Assembly (NCBI RefSeq): GCF_963677945.1
Contig: NZ_OY782578.1
Location: 372,001-436,000 of the forward strand
Direction of reading: 5' to 3'
DNA length: 64,000 bases
Source: an uncultured Bacteroides sp.
Lineage (GTDB): Bacteria > Bacteroidota > Bacteroidia > Bacteroidales > Bacteroidaceae
Shown here: piece after piece, positions 54,657 to 64,000 of the stretch
Layout of the letters: each line of letters starts with the position of its first letter
How positions within the stretch are numbered: position 1 is the stretch's first letter
The notes under the pieces: generated by a model
The model's input: only the letters and a program-made list of their open reading frames with translations
Told to the model about the DNA's origin: nothing
Databases searched by the model: none
Made by a program: the position numbers and the translations under genes

Positions 54657-56108
54657 TTATTCACTAAATGAAAAGTCGTCAAAGAAGAATATACCAGGAG
54701 CAGCATGTCCTTCAGCGCCAAACTGGATTACAATCTTATCGTAATCAGTTCTGTCCTTCACTGTACTAAAGTCAAACTCAAGACTCAGCCATTTATCTTT
54801 TGCCAGATTTGCTTTCACAATTTCTGTCTGAGTAGTGTAAGCATTACTACCCAATCCATTATTCTGAAGTTTAACAGCAACCTGTGATTGCAACTGATTT
54901 ATCGTCACCCAATCTCCGGCTGTAGCAAAAGTATCATCATAATTATTATAAGAAGGAATAAATACTTTCATTCGAACTTTATTAACCTTTGACAGATCAA
55001 GCTTATATCCTGATACAGTATATGAAAGATTTGCATAAAATGCAGTTCCTTTTTCATACAAATATACCTTAGAAGATGTATTTAGTCCGGTTGGTGCAGG
55101 ATTTGAATAATTAGCCGAAGAATGTGTTCCCATATCCTGAGGTACAAAAGCAAGCGTAGTTGTAGCTGATTCGAAATTATCGTTCAATGCTATAGCTTTT
55201 AATGGAACAACTGGTTTTACATTCTTTTCTTTAGGAACCAAACGATACCACCATCCATTACCAGACTCAACAGTACTAACACATTTTATATACATCACAT
55301 CATCTGTAAGAGTTATAATCTTATAAGTAGAAGTTCCAGCGTAATGACCAAAGAAAGCACCATCACTCAATGTTATTGTCTTATCGGCTTCATTCAAGTT
55401 AAATGTATAACTTGCTTTTGGCTGGTATTCTACATCATAATCACCAGCAGTTGGATTTAAAACAGCATTACCATATCCTAAAGCTTTTAGTCCGGCAGCA
55501 CCATTAGCATTAGTATATACCGATCCATTGTTTTTCCATGTCATCTTAACACCAACCTGAGTAAAAGTAAATTCCTGAGTATAAAGACTTGAGCCATCTT
55601 TTCCACCTGCAGGACAACTCCACCAGGAAGGAGTATCACCACCGGCAGGTCCTACACCAAAGTGTCCATCATTATATTGGTCAAATACCCATGTCTTTCC
55701 CTGAAGGTTACTTGCTCCACCTGTCAGTGCATTATACATTGGAGTATTTAATAATGAAAAATCATTTTTTGCAATTGTAATTGCTTTAGAAATCGTAGCC
55801 GACCCACCACTTGTGTATAGTGTCATTGTCACTGTATAAGTTCCGGCCATAGGATACTTAGAAGAAGCAGCTTCCCCCTTCGCATTGCTTCCGTTACCTA
55901 AATTCCAGACAGCAACACCATTGATTTCTGAACTATTTGTAAACTCTATTATATTAGAATTTGAAGAAGAAGGATTTGCCGTAAATGACAACTGACTTTC
56001 TGTAGGAGTTTCTCCCAAAGCATAATCAGTGCTTTCCTGAGGATCGCAAGAAGTAAGAGCAAAAACTGTCACTATTGCCCATAAACTATATTTAATTATA
56101 TTTTTCAT
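54657..56108 (-). CDS. surface glycan-binding lipoprotein with PKD domain
   Basis: 483 residues, lipoprotein signal ending LTSC with Cys21, followed by acidic residues (DPQE) as in surface-exposed Bacteroides lipoproteins. A PKD domain lies at about 40-115 (FTNSSEINGVAVWNLGNGS, YPMAGTYTVTMTLYTSG). The rest has lectin-like beta domains, with aromatic clusters (FFFDDFSF at the end; SWWSCPAGG, residue about 155). It takes the place of SusE/F-type proteins in the locus. Similar PKD lipoproteins bind laminarin in Bacteroides 1,3-glucan loci. Its binding specificity here is inferred from the enzymes alongside. Confidence 0.85.
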   Translation of the reverse strand: MKNIIKYSLWAIVTVFALTSCDPQESTDYALGETPTESQLSFTANPSSSNSNIIEFTNSSEINGVAVWNLGNGSNAKGEAASSKYPMAGTYTVTMTLYTSGGSATISKAITIAKNDFSLLNTPMYNALTGGASNLQGKTWVFDQYNDGHFGVGPAGGDTPSWWSCPAGGKDGSSLYTQEFTFTQVGVKMTWKNNGSVYTNANGAAGLKALGYGNAVLNPTAGDYDVEYQPKASYTFNLNEADKTITLSDGAFFGHYAGTSTYKIITLTDDVMYIKCVSTVESGNGWWYRLVPKEKNVKPVVPLKAIALNDNFESATTTLAFVPQDMGTHSSANYSNPAPTGLNTSSKVYLYEKGTAFYANLSYTVSGYKLDLSKVNKVRMKVFIPSYNNYDDTFATAGDWVTINQLQSQVAVKLQNNGLGSNAYTTQTEIVKANLAKDKWLSLEFDFSTVKDRTDYDKIVIQFGAEGHAAPGIFFFDDFSFSE

Positions 56109-56126
56109 ATCTCTAAATGATTTAAA

Positions 56127-57647
56127 TTAATATCCGGGATTCTGTACCAAAGCAAAATCGCTTCCTGCTGTTTTATCCATTTCAGCTTGTGGAATAGGTA
56201 GGTATTTCTTGTTATCATTCCATGTACGTGTACTGTTCGCTGTTGATTCTGTCAGCAAACTTGTATCGCCCCAACGAACAATATCCCAGAAACGAAGTCC
56301 TTCGCCCAAGAATTCACGGCGACGTTCCAACTTAATATTTGCAGCTGTAACAGGTATTGAACTATCTTTCCCAAACGCACGTTTCCTGATCTTATCAAGA
56401 CAAGATTGGGCTGTAACTCCACCCACTGCAGCCTGGCCGTTCATTACAACCATTTCCGCATAGTTAAGCAGCACTTCTGAGTAACGGAAAATCCGGAAAT
56501 TATTACAATAATTCAAATCAGTATCACCTTGTGGATTGTACCCTACGCGAGCTGCATATTTTGCCTGGAATAAACCTGTATTCTGGAAACGGGCAGAATA
56601 CTTATCAGATTCCCATTTATTAATAGAACCTTCACGACGAGTATCGCCATCTTCATACATATTCCATGCAGCCTGACGAACAGGTCCAAATCCCCAACCA
56701 CCTTTAAAATCACCAGTTTTTGAACCTGCCGATAAATTGTTAGGAGAAATAAAAGCAGGCAAGTTTGTTCCGTAACCGTTCCAACCACTACTCCAAGTCT
56801 TACCTTCTGGCAGTTGATTACTTTCAAAAACAGACTCTTTACAAAATTCATTTTCATCTAACCACATTGATGCAAAATCTGTCATCAAATCATATTTACC
56901 ACTATTAATGATTTCAGCCATATCTTTTGTTACATTTCCATATTGTGAATTATCTTTCTGATACATCACAACACGTGCTTTCAACATCATTGCGGCTGCT
57001 TTTGTAACCCGTCCTAAATTTGCTTCAGTAACAGTCATCGGAAGTTTGTTATCAGCAATTGCAAAATCTAAATCAGCAATTATTTTATTATAGATTTCAT
57101 TTGCAGATAATTGCTTTGCCATATAAGGAGCTTCGAGTGGTTCTTCAAAATAAGGAATGTTTCCCCAGAACTTCCAAAGCCAATGCATATAATAAGCACG
57201 AAGGAAATGAGCTTCAGCTTTGTATTGATTCAAGTTGGCTTCCGGAACATTTACTGCATTTTCACATGCAATAATAGCATTGTTACAACGAGCAAGGCCA
57301 CTATAGAATATAGACCAAAGTCCATCAAGATCTTCTGCTGGTGTAGAAGTAAATAAAGAGAGTAAATATAATTGATGTTGATCACTTGCATCACCACCAC
57401 CTTTATAAATATCGTCCGAACGTAAATCAGACATTAATGAAATACTGTTATAATTGTTATTTGCATAACTATCAAACAATAATATTTGGTAACAAGATGC
57501 CAGATTTGATTTTATAGCCCCTTCAGTAGCTGCTCCACCAGCCTGTTGAGATTCTGTTGGATTAACAGTTAAGAAGTCATCACCACAAGAGGTTAGAATA
57601 AAAACTCCAAGGATGAGTAATAATGATGACAATTTATATTTTTTCAT
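56127..57647 (-). CDS. SusD-family glycan-binding lipoprotein
   Basis: 506 residues, lipoprotein signal ending LTSC with Cys21 then GDDFLTVNPTESQQ, a standard SusD start. The helical TPR-like core follows (ANLNQYKAEAHFLRAYYMHW about residues 123-142; RILRYSEVLLNYAEM-like segment FRIFRYSEVLLNYAEMV at about 395-411) and the end is LPIPQAEMDKTAGSDF, typical of RagB/SusD. It lies 23 bases after susC and 18 bases before the PKD lipoprotein. It is the lid of the 57671 transporter. Confidence 0.95.
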   Translation of the reverse strand: MKKYKLSSLLLILGVFILTSCGDDFLTVNPTESQQAGGAATEGAIKSNLASCYQILLFDSYANNNYNSISLMSDLRSDDIYKGGGDASDQHQLYLLSLFTSTPAEDLDGLWSIFYSGLARCNNAIIACENAVNVPEANLNQYKAEAHFLRAYYMHWLWKFWGNIPYFEEPLEAPYMAKQLSANEIYNKIIADLDFAIADNKLPMTVTEANLGRVTKAAAMMLKARVVMYQKDNSQYGNVTKDMAEIINSGKYDLMTDFASMWLDENEFCKESVFESNQLPEGKTWSSGWNGYGTNLPAFISPNNLSAGSKTGDFKGGWGFGPVRQAAWNMYEDGDTRREGSINKWESDKYSARFQNTGLFQAKYAARVGYNPQGDTDLNYCNNFRIFRYSEVLLNYAEMVVMNGQAAVGGVTAQSCLDKIRKRAFGKDSSIPVTAANIKLERRREFLGEGLRFWDIVRWGDTSLLTESTANSTRTWNDNKKYLPIPQAEMDKTAGSDFALVQNPGY

Positions 57648-57670
57648 AATTATATATAGTTTTTCGAAGG

Positions 57671-60600
57671 TTAAAATGTAATATTAGCACCTAAAGATAT
57701 TGTTCTGGCTTGTGGATACATACCACGATCCACACCAATATTGGTATAACTAGATGCAGCTACCTCAGGATCAAAACCATCATATCCGGTAAGGGTTAGC
57801 AAATTCTCTGCTGATACATATAATCTCAACAACTGAATAGATGCCTTCTTTGTTATTCTGCTAGGCAAAGTATAACCAAACTGAGCTGTTTTGAGACGCA
57901 GATATGTACCATCTTTTATATAAAGATCAGAAGAACGCCAGTTTCCATTTGGGTTAGCAGCTGTTACACGAGGTATTTTATTGGAAGTTCCTTCACCAAT
58001 CCAGCGATCAAGAATCCAGGATGGACGATTATTCTTCGGAATATCAGTACGTTGCGCAAAGTCAAAAATATCATTACCAATAGTTCCCTGGAAGAATAGA
58101 TTTACATCAAATCCTTTCCAATCGGCAGCCAGAGTAAAACCATAAGTCCAGTCGGGCATCCCCTTACCTATTTTTGTTCTATCATCATCTGTTATTTTTC
58201 CATCACCAATAACATTTCCTTTTTCATCAACTGCACCTGCGATATCACGGAAACGAACATCACCCGGTTGAGCAGCTTGTCCATATTGAGAATTATAAGC
58301 AGCAGCTTCTGCCTGATTCTGAATTATTCCATCTGTATGGAATCCATAAAAGTAAGGGAATACGTCACCATTCTTTCCTTTAACGAAAGAACCAACACCT
58401 GCTGTTGAATTAGATTGATAGATTGCTTCTCCTGAAGCATTACCTAATTTTATCAGTTTGTTTTTCAGATAAGATGCATTAGCTGATATTGAATAATTAA
58501 AATCACCAACTTTATTTTTCCATCCAAGTTCAAACTCAAGACCACTATTTTCCATATCACCAACGTTACCAGTTGGAGCACTTTGACCAACATAAGAAGG
58601 AATTGGCAATTCCATCAACATACCATTAGTTTTCTTTTTGAAATAGTCAAAACTAAAAGTCAAAGCCTGGTTAAAGAAACGTGCATCAAAACCAAAATCG
58701 GTTTGTTCTGATTCCTCCCACTTGATATCAGGATTAGCAATTGCAGCCGGAGAGCTACCATACTGCATTGTTCCAGATGTTTCACCTACAGAAGTTGGAT
58801 CTTCACTAACTTGGTAACTACCTCCAAAATAATAGTTCTGACCACCTGTCATTAATGAAGTATATTTAAAGTTTCCAATTCTTTCATTACCATTCTTACC
58901 CCAGCTGAAACGAAGTTTCAATGTATTAAACCATTCGGGGCGATTTTCCATAAAAGCTTCATTACTTACATTCCATCCTAAAGAAAAAGCAGGGAAAGTT
59001 GCCCACTTATTCCTAGCACCAAAGTTTGAAGAACCATCACGGCGAATTGTAGCCTGAACCATATACTTTTCGTCATAGTTATAATCAAATCGCCCAAAGT
59101 AAGAAGCTAATGTATAAGCTGAATAACCACCTGTACCGCCCCATACTCTTCCTAACTTAGCATCAGCTATTGAAGAATTAATATTTGCTTTACTAGGATC
59201 TGTTTCAAGTAAGTCGCGGTCGTTACCACCTAAATTACGATAAGTATATTTCTGTGCAGACTGACCAAGAACTAAAGAAAGATTATGCTTTTCTGCAAAT
59301 GTTTTCTTGTAAGATAATACATTTTCAACCTGCCATCTATAACCACGATTCATTTCACTTTGAACAGTACTATAATCTAAGGATTTTCCCTGAACAGCGA
59401 GGAAATACGGATATGTATATGAATCATATCCCCAGAAAGCAAGATCGGCGCCATAACTACTCTTGAACTTCAGTCCATTCATAATATCAATTTCTCCCCA
59501 GAATGTTGCAACTATCTTATCTGAATTATTAATTCCCGCAGTTGGTTGATTAAGCATAGCTACAGGATTAGCAATTTCCTGGAAACCTGTAGGAGGAATA
59601 GAAAATACATTGCCATTCTTGTCTTTTACCGCATTTGGATATTGTGCAAGGATTGCAGCAGCAGTTGCTTCATCTGCATAAACGGGAACTGTTGGATCAA
59701 ACGTTAAAGCACTACCAAGAATTGAGCCGTATTCAGAGTTAGTTTCAATGCCTGTGGATTTGCTTCTTGAATAACCTATGTTCATTCCAACTTTTACATT
59801 ATTCAGGAAACTACGACTTTTATCTTCAAAAACGTTATATGTACCATTAGTACGTACACTCCAGCGGTTGTAGTTAGATTTATCATAATTACCTCCAACA
59901 ATACCAGCCTGGTCATAATAACCTAATGAAAGGAAATACGAAGCCTTTTCAGTACCTCCACTAACATTTACCTGATGATTCTGTATCGGTGCATTTTTAT
60001 AGAAAGTTTCTTCTTGCCAATCAGTACCCTTTCCAGCTGCATTAACTTCATCTTGAGTATAATAAGGTGAAAGACCATCATTAATCTGTGACTCATTCAT
60101 TATCACCATATATTCCTTCGCATTAAGCACAGATTTCTTTTTCCATGGGTTCTGCCAACCATAACTAACATTGTAGTTTATTGTTGCTTTGCCAACACTA
60201 CCGTTCTTAGTGGTAACTAGCACAACTCCATTAGCAGCACGTGCACCGTAAATAGCAGCAGATGCAGCATCTTTCAAAATTTCTACAGATTGAATATCAG
60301 CCGGATTAAGATAATTAATTCCACCTTCAACTGCCATACCATCAACAATAAAAAGAGGATTACTATTGTTGATAGTACCAATACCACGAATACGAACATG
60401 AGAATCGGCACCTGGTTGACCTGATATTTGAGTAATTTGTACACCAGAAACCTTACCTTTCAAGACATCTTCAACACGAGAAGGATTAGCAGTCTTGAGT
60501 TCTTCAGAGGTTACACGGCTAATTGAAGCTGTTACTACGCTCTTTTTCTGTACACCATATCCTACAACGACTACTTCATCCAGTGTTTTTGAATCTTCTG

Positions 60601-60880
60601 TCAAAATAATCCGTAAAGGTTTGGTATCAGAAACCACAACTTGCTGTGATTTATAACCAACATACGAAACAACTAAAGTACTCTTAAGAGGTACCGAAAG
60701 TGTAAACTGTCCGTCCAGATCTGTTATTACACCAATAGTGGTACCCTTTACCGCCACATTAACCCCTAGCAAGGGCGAATTATCTTCACCTGCCAGGACT
60801 ACACCTTTAATCTGTATATTCTGGGAAAATACAGTAAGGGTAAAGCAAAATAAAAATAGAAATGATAATAACTTTTTCAT
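57671..60880 (-). CDS. SusC-family TonB-dependent transporter
   Basis: 1069 residues. Signal peptide 1-19 (TVFSQ), carboxypeptidase-regulatory-like domain (about 22-108: IQIKGVVLAGEDNSPLLGVN), plug (LDEVVVVGYGVQKKSVVTAS, then NPLFIVDGMAVEGG), then barrel ending SLGANITF. Unlike the susC at 14623 it has no STN domain, which fits control by the adjacent hybrid regulator rather than by a sigma/anti-sigma pair. First gene of the beta-glucan operon. A -7 box lies 36 bases upstream. Confidence 0.96.
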   Translation of the reverse strand: MKKLLSFLFLFCFTLTVFSQNIQIKGVVLAGEDNSPLLGVNVAVKGTTIGVITDLDGQFTLSVPLKSTLVVSYVGYKSQQVVVSDTKPLRIILTEDSKTLDEVVVVGYGVQKKSVVTASISRVTSEELKTANPSRVEDVLKGKVSGVQITQISGQPGADSHVRIRGIGTINNSNPLFIVDGMAVEGGINYLNPADIQSVEILKDAASAAIYGARAANGVVLVTTKNGSVGKATINYNVSYGWQNPWKKKSVLNAKEYMVIMNESQINDGLSPYYTQDEVNAAGKGTDWQEETFYKNAPIQNHQVNVSGGTEKASYFLSLGYYDQAGIVGGNYDKSNYNRWSVRTNGTYNVFEDKSRSFLNNVKVGMNIGYSRSKSTGIETNSEYGSILGSALTFDPTVPVYADEATAAAILAQYPNAVKDKNGNVFSIPPTGFQEIANPVAMLNQPTAGINNSDKIVATFWGEIDIMNGLKFKSSYGADLAFWGYDSYTYPYFLAVQGKSLDYSTVQSEMNRGYRWQVENVLSYKKTFAEKHNLSLVLGQSAQKYTYRNLGGNDRDLLETDPSKANINSSIADAKLGRVWGGTGGYSAYTLASYFGRFDYNYDEKYMVQATIRRDGSSNFGARNKWATFPAFSLGWNVSNEAFMENRPEWFNTLKLRFSWGKNGNERIGNFKYTSLMTGGQNYYFGGSYQVSEDPTSVGETSGTMQYGSSPAAIANPDIKWEESEQTDFGFDARFFNQALTFSFDYFKKKTNGMLMELPIPSYVGQSAPTGNVGDMENSGLEFELGWKNKVGDFNYSISANASYLKNKLIKLGNASGEAIYQSNSTAGVGSFVKGKNGDVFPYFYGFHTDGIIQNQAEAAAYNSQYGQAAQPGDVRFRDIAGAVDEKGNVIGDGKITDDDRTKIGKGMPDWTYGFTLAADWKGFDVNLFFQGTIGNDIFDFAQRTDIPKNNRPSWILDRWIGEGTSNKIPRVTAANPNGNWRSSDLYIKDGTYLRLKTAQFGYTLPSRITKKASIQLLRLYVSAENLLTLTGYDGFDPEVAASSYTNIGVDRGMYPQARTISLGANITF

Positions 60881-60915
60881 AAGTATTATAATTAAGATTA
60901 ACTATTTGAACGATG

Positions 60916-60923
60916 CAAACATA
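60916..60923 (-). promoter_or_regulatory. -7 box of the beta-glucan operon
   Basis: TATGTTTG on the minus strand, about 36 bases upstream of the susC ATG. There is no TTTG at -33, as expected for a promoter that needs an activator. Confidence 0.5.
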
Positions 60924-61083
60924 GTTAACAAGCGTTTATTTTATATTATTTTCACCTATTCACGATTACGTCAATTAAAAAAAATAAATACGTCATCAAC
61001 TCGTCAAAAATATATAATACATTAATAATCAATAATATAATTATACGCAGATATATTTCGTCAGGTATATTAAATAACGTAAA

Positions 61084-61121
61084 ACAGCATCGACCCGATT
61101 CCATAATCGGGCCGATGCTGT
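61084..61121 (-). terminator. terminator of the hybrid regulator gene
   Basis: Stem ACAGCATCG-CCCGAT (61084-61099) with ATCGGG-CGATGCTGT (61106-61121), one mismatch, 6-base loop; then TTTT on the minus strand. It separates the regulator from the susC promoter region. Confidence 0.85.
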
Positions 61122-61138
61122 GATTTCAAAAAATATAA

Positions 61139-64000
61139 TTAGAGCTTGTTGGTTAAATAATCAATTAAGCTTTCATCTCTCTCAAGTTCAAACTTCTTCC
61201 TTAGACGATAACGAATGGTCTCTACTCCTCTTAAAGAGATATTTAAAAGAGGAGCTATTTCCTTCGAGGAAAGATTCATTTTCAAATACGCACACATCAT
61301 TCTTTCATTTGTAGAAAGGTCGGGATGCTTTTCACTCAACCGTTTCATAAAATTATTATGTATAAGGTCAAACTGTTCTTCAATACGTTTCAGCACTTCG
61401 TCCGATTGTATATTTAAATCAATTTTGCTACCCACAACCATCAGCATCTGCTTTGGCTGTTTTGTGCTCTCTCCTTTCAGTGTAGATATTACTTTAAATA
61501 ATTCATGCTTTATTTCAGTAAGCATCTCATTTTTCCTAACAAAGTTAATCATCAGATTTGCCATTTCCTGGCTCTTATGCTGAAGATCGTACTCCAGCTT
61601 TTCTTTTTCAAGTTCCATAATTTGGTGCTCTTTACGGGCATTTTCCTTTTCAAATTCTTTTTCTTTTTGGAATAACTCCCGATCTTTTTCAAGAACAGCC
61701 TGTTGTTTTTTACGTTTTACTCTTAAATCGTCCCATCTGTACAAATACCAAAGGAAGAACAAGAAAAGAATGAAATAGAACAAATAAGCTACCGACGATC
61801 TGTACCACGGAGGCAATACAACAAATTTAAATTCATCAATAGTGGCAGTTCCATCAGCGAAAACAGCCTCAACCTGAAATGTATATTCACCTTCAGCAAG
61901 ATTACTAAATTCTTTGGTCAAAGAAGATGTATAATCGGACCATTCTTTCTGATCTTTGAATCTATAACGGAAACTAGCCTCTTCACCATGGGTAAACGAA
62001 AACAGATTATAGTCAAATCGGATAGAATTACGGTGATAAGGGATTTCGGGCACATAATTTTTGCCAAGAAAATTATCAGAATAGATGAGGCTATCGCTTG
62101 GATAAGTTAGATAAACTGCCCGAATATGAACTGCCGGACGCAGCATAGGAGTCTTTTTTGATGGAACTTTTAAGAGAGCAAAACCGTAATCATTAGGAAT
62201 AATCACTTCAGACTCTGATAATGGAACTAACTTTTCAAATCCACTAACCAATTCAATAGAAGGATGTTCAATTGAAAAAAAAGCTTTTCCTCCAGGATGT
62301 TTATATTTATTCAGGCTAGCAATATCCACTTCCCCTTTACTTAAGCTCAATATATTATTTCCATACTGATAAATTTTTAAATAAGACTTCGTTCCGTTTA
62401 ATAAATTACTCATTTCAGGAGATAGTTCCACAACATCTGTTGCAGCGTTATATTTATAAATTCCTTTTGGAGTGGTAAAATATATCTTATTAGCAATCTT
62501 GTTTACATATACATTTTTATTAGAAGGTAATCCTTTTTCTTTACCGTAATATTTTATCTGCCTTACACGAAAGTTTGCTAAGTCAAATTCTATGCGAAGC
62601 AATCCATTATCATTATTATGGAGCCATAAAACATGATCAGATTCAATTTCAAAGTTTTCTGCAGATTCATTCATTCCTTCAAGTTTCATTTTCGGCTTCC
62701 ATTCTCCCTGTTCTTTTTGCATCAGATAAATTCCGTCATACATACCCAGCAAAACTTTTTCCGGATTGTTTATCATCGCCTTACAATTCCACACACCAGA
62801 TATCTTTCCGATACGTTCCATTGTTTCTCCCTTTACCAGAAAGATTCCTCTATCGTGCAAACAAAAAACATCATTCCCCACTTTTGAAAGATCCCATACT
62901 TGACCGCTCGATTGAGGAACCTGACTTATATTGATAACCTTATCACTTAATGATACCGGATAATGAGTATAATAAAGACCACGGTTTGTACCTAGATAAA
63001 GATAATTATTCGAAAGAATAGCCGAATATCCGGCACCATAGGAATATGGATAAGAATAAAGATTAGATAAAGGAGAATTCAGACATATATAATCAATTCC
63101 ATTATCAAGTCCTGCCCAAAGATTGTCACGGCAATCAAAACCTAAAGAAAGTACTGTATTATTCTGTAAACCGTTATTCTCATTGAAATACTTAACCTGC
63201 ATTGTACTAGTGTTTATCATAATCAAACCCATGTGCACAGTACCCAATGCAATTAAATTCTTTGAAGAAGCAATGGAAAAAATCTCACTCTGTGACATAA
63301 ACGCTTCTATTCCTGTAATAAATGGAACAAGTACTTTCCCATCCCAATAATACAAACCATCATAAGCCGTAGCAATTATAACACCCTTTTTATAAGGAAC
63401 AATTCCACGAATTCTTTTTGAATCAAGCATTTCAGCGCCAGGCAAAGGAAAAAAAGTATTTCCAATAAGAATCCGAACTCCCTTATTAGTACCAATATAT
63501 AAAATTCCATTAACCAGATTTGAACAATCTATCTTACTATCTGCAGATATTAATGTATATTTTCCATTCAGACATTTTAGCACAACCCCATCAGCCTGCC
63601 AATAAAGAATATTATCATTCTCATAAATTCGCCAGATGTTACCAATAAAACGAAGAGGTTTCTTTACCGAATCGGACATACAATGATAAACCAGCTTGCC
63701 TCGTTCATCAGGTTCAAAATAGCCAAATTCATTGATTCCTCCAACATAGATCCTTTTTTTAGAGGAAGAGGGTAAAACCGATCTTACATCAGATCCGTTA
63801 TTTAAAGGAAATACCCCCCAACTACTGCCATCAAACTGCAATAATCCATTTTTATTAGCAAAGTAAACCCAGTTATTATTGTAAGATGCAATCTGCCAGG
63901 TTTGCGATCCTTTACCGTAAACCTCTTTTTTATAATTGATTATAAAATTATTCCAACTCGCAGATAATCTTATTATAGGAGCCAAAGAGAGTATTAAGAA
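61139..64000 (-). CDS. beta-propeller / Y_Y_Y / LuxR-type HTH transmembrane regulator, 5' truncated
   Basis: The frame continues to the window edge; no ATG is seen and the first residues (FLILSLAPIIRLSA) are the rest of a signal peptide, so the start is outside. From there about 950 residues: two-component-regulator-type propeller repeats (LWAGLDNGIDYI, LYLGTNRGLYYT, about 25-600), a Y_Y_Y domain (about 640-735: SIRFDYNLFSF, FRYRFKDQKEWSDY), one membrane helix (about 745-762, SVAYLFYFILFLFFLWYLY), a charged coiled coil (about 765-830) and a LuxR-like helix-turn-helix (about 885-945: NERMMCAYLKMNLSSKEIAP). It has no histidine kinase or receiver domain. It is a one-piece sensor and activator that most likely controls the beta-glucan operon next to it. 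Confidence 0.9.
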   Translation of the reverse strand, partial: FLILSLAPIIRLSASWNNFIINYKKEVYGKGSQTWQIASYNNNWVYFANKNGLLQFDGSSWGVFPLNNGSDVRSVLPSSSKKRIYVGGINEFGYFEPDERGKLVYHCMSDSVKKPLRFIGNIWRIYENDNILYWQADGVVLKCLNGKYTLISADSKIDCSNLVNGILYIGTNKGVRILIGNTFFPLPGAEMLDSKRIRGIVPYKKGVIIATAYDGLYYWDGKVLVPFITGIEAFMSQSEIFSIASSKNLIALGTVHMGLIMINTSTMQVKYFNENNGLQNNTVLSLGFDCRDNLWAGLDNGIDYICLNSPLSNLYSYPYSYGAGYSAILSNNYLYLGTNRGLYYTHYPVSLSDKVINISQVPQSSGQVWDLSKVGNDVFCLHDRGIFLVKGETMERIGKISGVWNCKAMINNPEKVLLGMYDGIYLMQKEQGEWKPKMKLEGMNESAENFEIESDHVLWLHNNDNGLLRIEFDLANFRVRQIKYYGKEKGLPSNKNVYVNKIANKIYFTTPKGIYKYNAATDVVELSPEMSNLLNGTKSYLKIYQYGNNILSLSKGEVDIASLNKYKHPGGKAFFSIEHPSIELVSGFEKLVPLSESEVIIPNDYGFALLKVPSKKTPMLRPAVHIRAVYLTYPSDSLIYSDNFLGKNYVPEIPYHRNSIRFDYNLFSFTHGEEASFRYRFKDQKEWSDYTSSLTKEFSNLAEGEYTFQVEAVFADGTATIDEFKFVVLPPWYRSSVAYLFYFILFLFFLWYLYRWDDLRVKRKKQQAVLEKDRELFQKEKEFEKENARKEHQIMELEKEKLEYDLQHKSQEMANLMINFVRKNEMLTEIKHELFKVISTLKGESTKQPKQMLMVVGSKIDLNIQSDEVLKRIEEQFDLIHNNFMKRLSEKHPDLSTNERMMCAYLKMNLSSKEIAPLLNISLRGVETIRYRLRKKFELERDESLIDYLTNKL

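Noticed and set aside
62575-62934. 119-codon plus-strand frame inside the hybrid regulator
   Set aside because: Antisense to propeller repeats; no coding features.

Overview
The window looks like a chromosomal piece of a Bacteroides-type member of the Bacteroidales. The evidence is two SusC/SusD pairs with attached glycoside hydrolases, an ECF sigma/FecR system, arginine genes of the succinylated Bacteroides pathway, and repeated promoter -7 boxes of the form TAnnTTTG. DNA is AT-rich. No rRNA, tRNA, CRISPR array or transposase was seen. Both ends cut a gene: a secreted protein runs off the left edge and a hybrid regulator runs off the right edge.

Region 1 (1-19265, all minus strand) is a glycan utilisation locus. 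Read in the direction of transcription it holds a FecR anti-sigma factor, SusC with an STN signalling domain, SusD, GH29 fucosidase, GH92 alpha-mannosidase, GH2 (beta-mannosidase-like), a lone ECF sigma factor, a DUF4838 protein and a GH97 enzyme. The enzyme set suggests fucosylated and mannosylated glycoprotein glycans. The sigma factor lies about 13 kb from the FecR gene. Base composition steps up inside the GH92 gene.

Region 2 (19618-23808, minus) is an esterase plus proB-proA-argF'. Region 3 (24272-29510, plus) is the most unusual part: a five-gene unit with a NosR/NapH-like membrane polyferredoxin fused in frame to an outer-membrane-barrel-like domain, a lipoprotein with six [4Fe-4S] motifs, two paralogous small secreted proteins, and an ArsP/DUF318 permease. 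I read it as a candidate cell-envelope redox system coupled to transport. I do not recognise it as a described system.

Region 4 (29617-40994) holds an aminotransferase, a polytopic membrane protein, three tandem DUF2007 genes each with its own candidate promoter, a LytTR regulator with a TonB-dependent receptor and a small secreted protein, and a proC-XRE/cupin-acyl-CoA ligase operon. Region 5 (41203-45689) is the argR-GNAT-argG-argC-argD operon. Together with proBA-argF' it covers much of proline and arginine synthesis; argB and a deacylase are not in the window.

Region 6 (46061-47472) has a small outer-membrane barrel protein, a structured intergenic region and a tiny membrane protein. Region 7 (47763-64000, minus) is a beta-glucan (laminarin-type) locus: a propeller/Y_Y_Y/HTH regulator, then SusC, SusD, a PKD-containing surface lipoprotein, GH16, GH3, GH5 and GH3 as a tight seven-gene operon.
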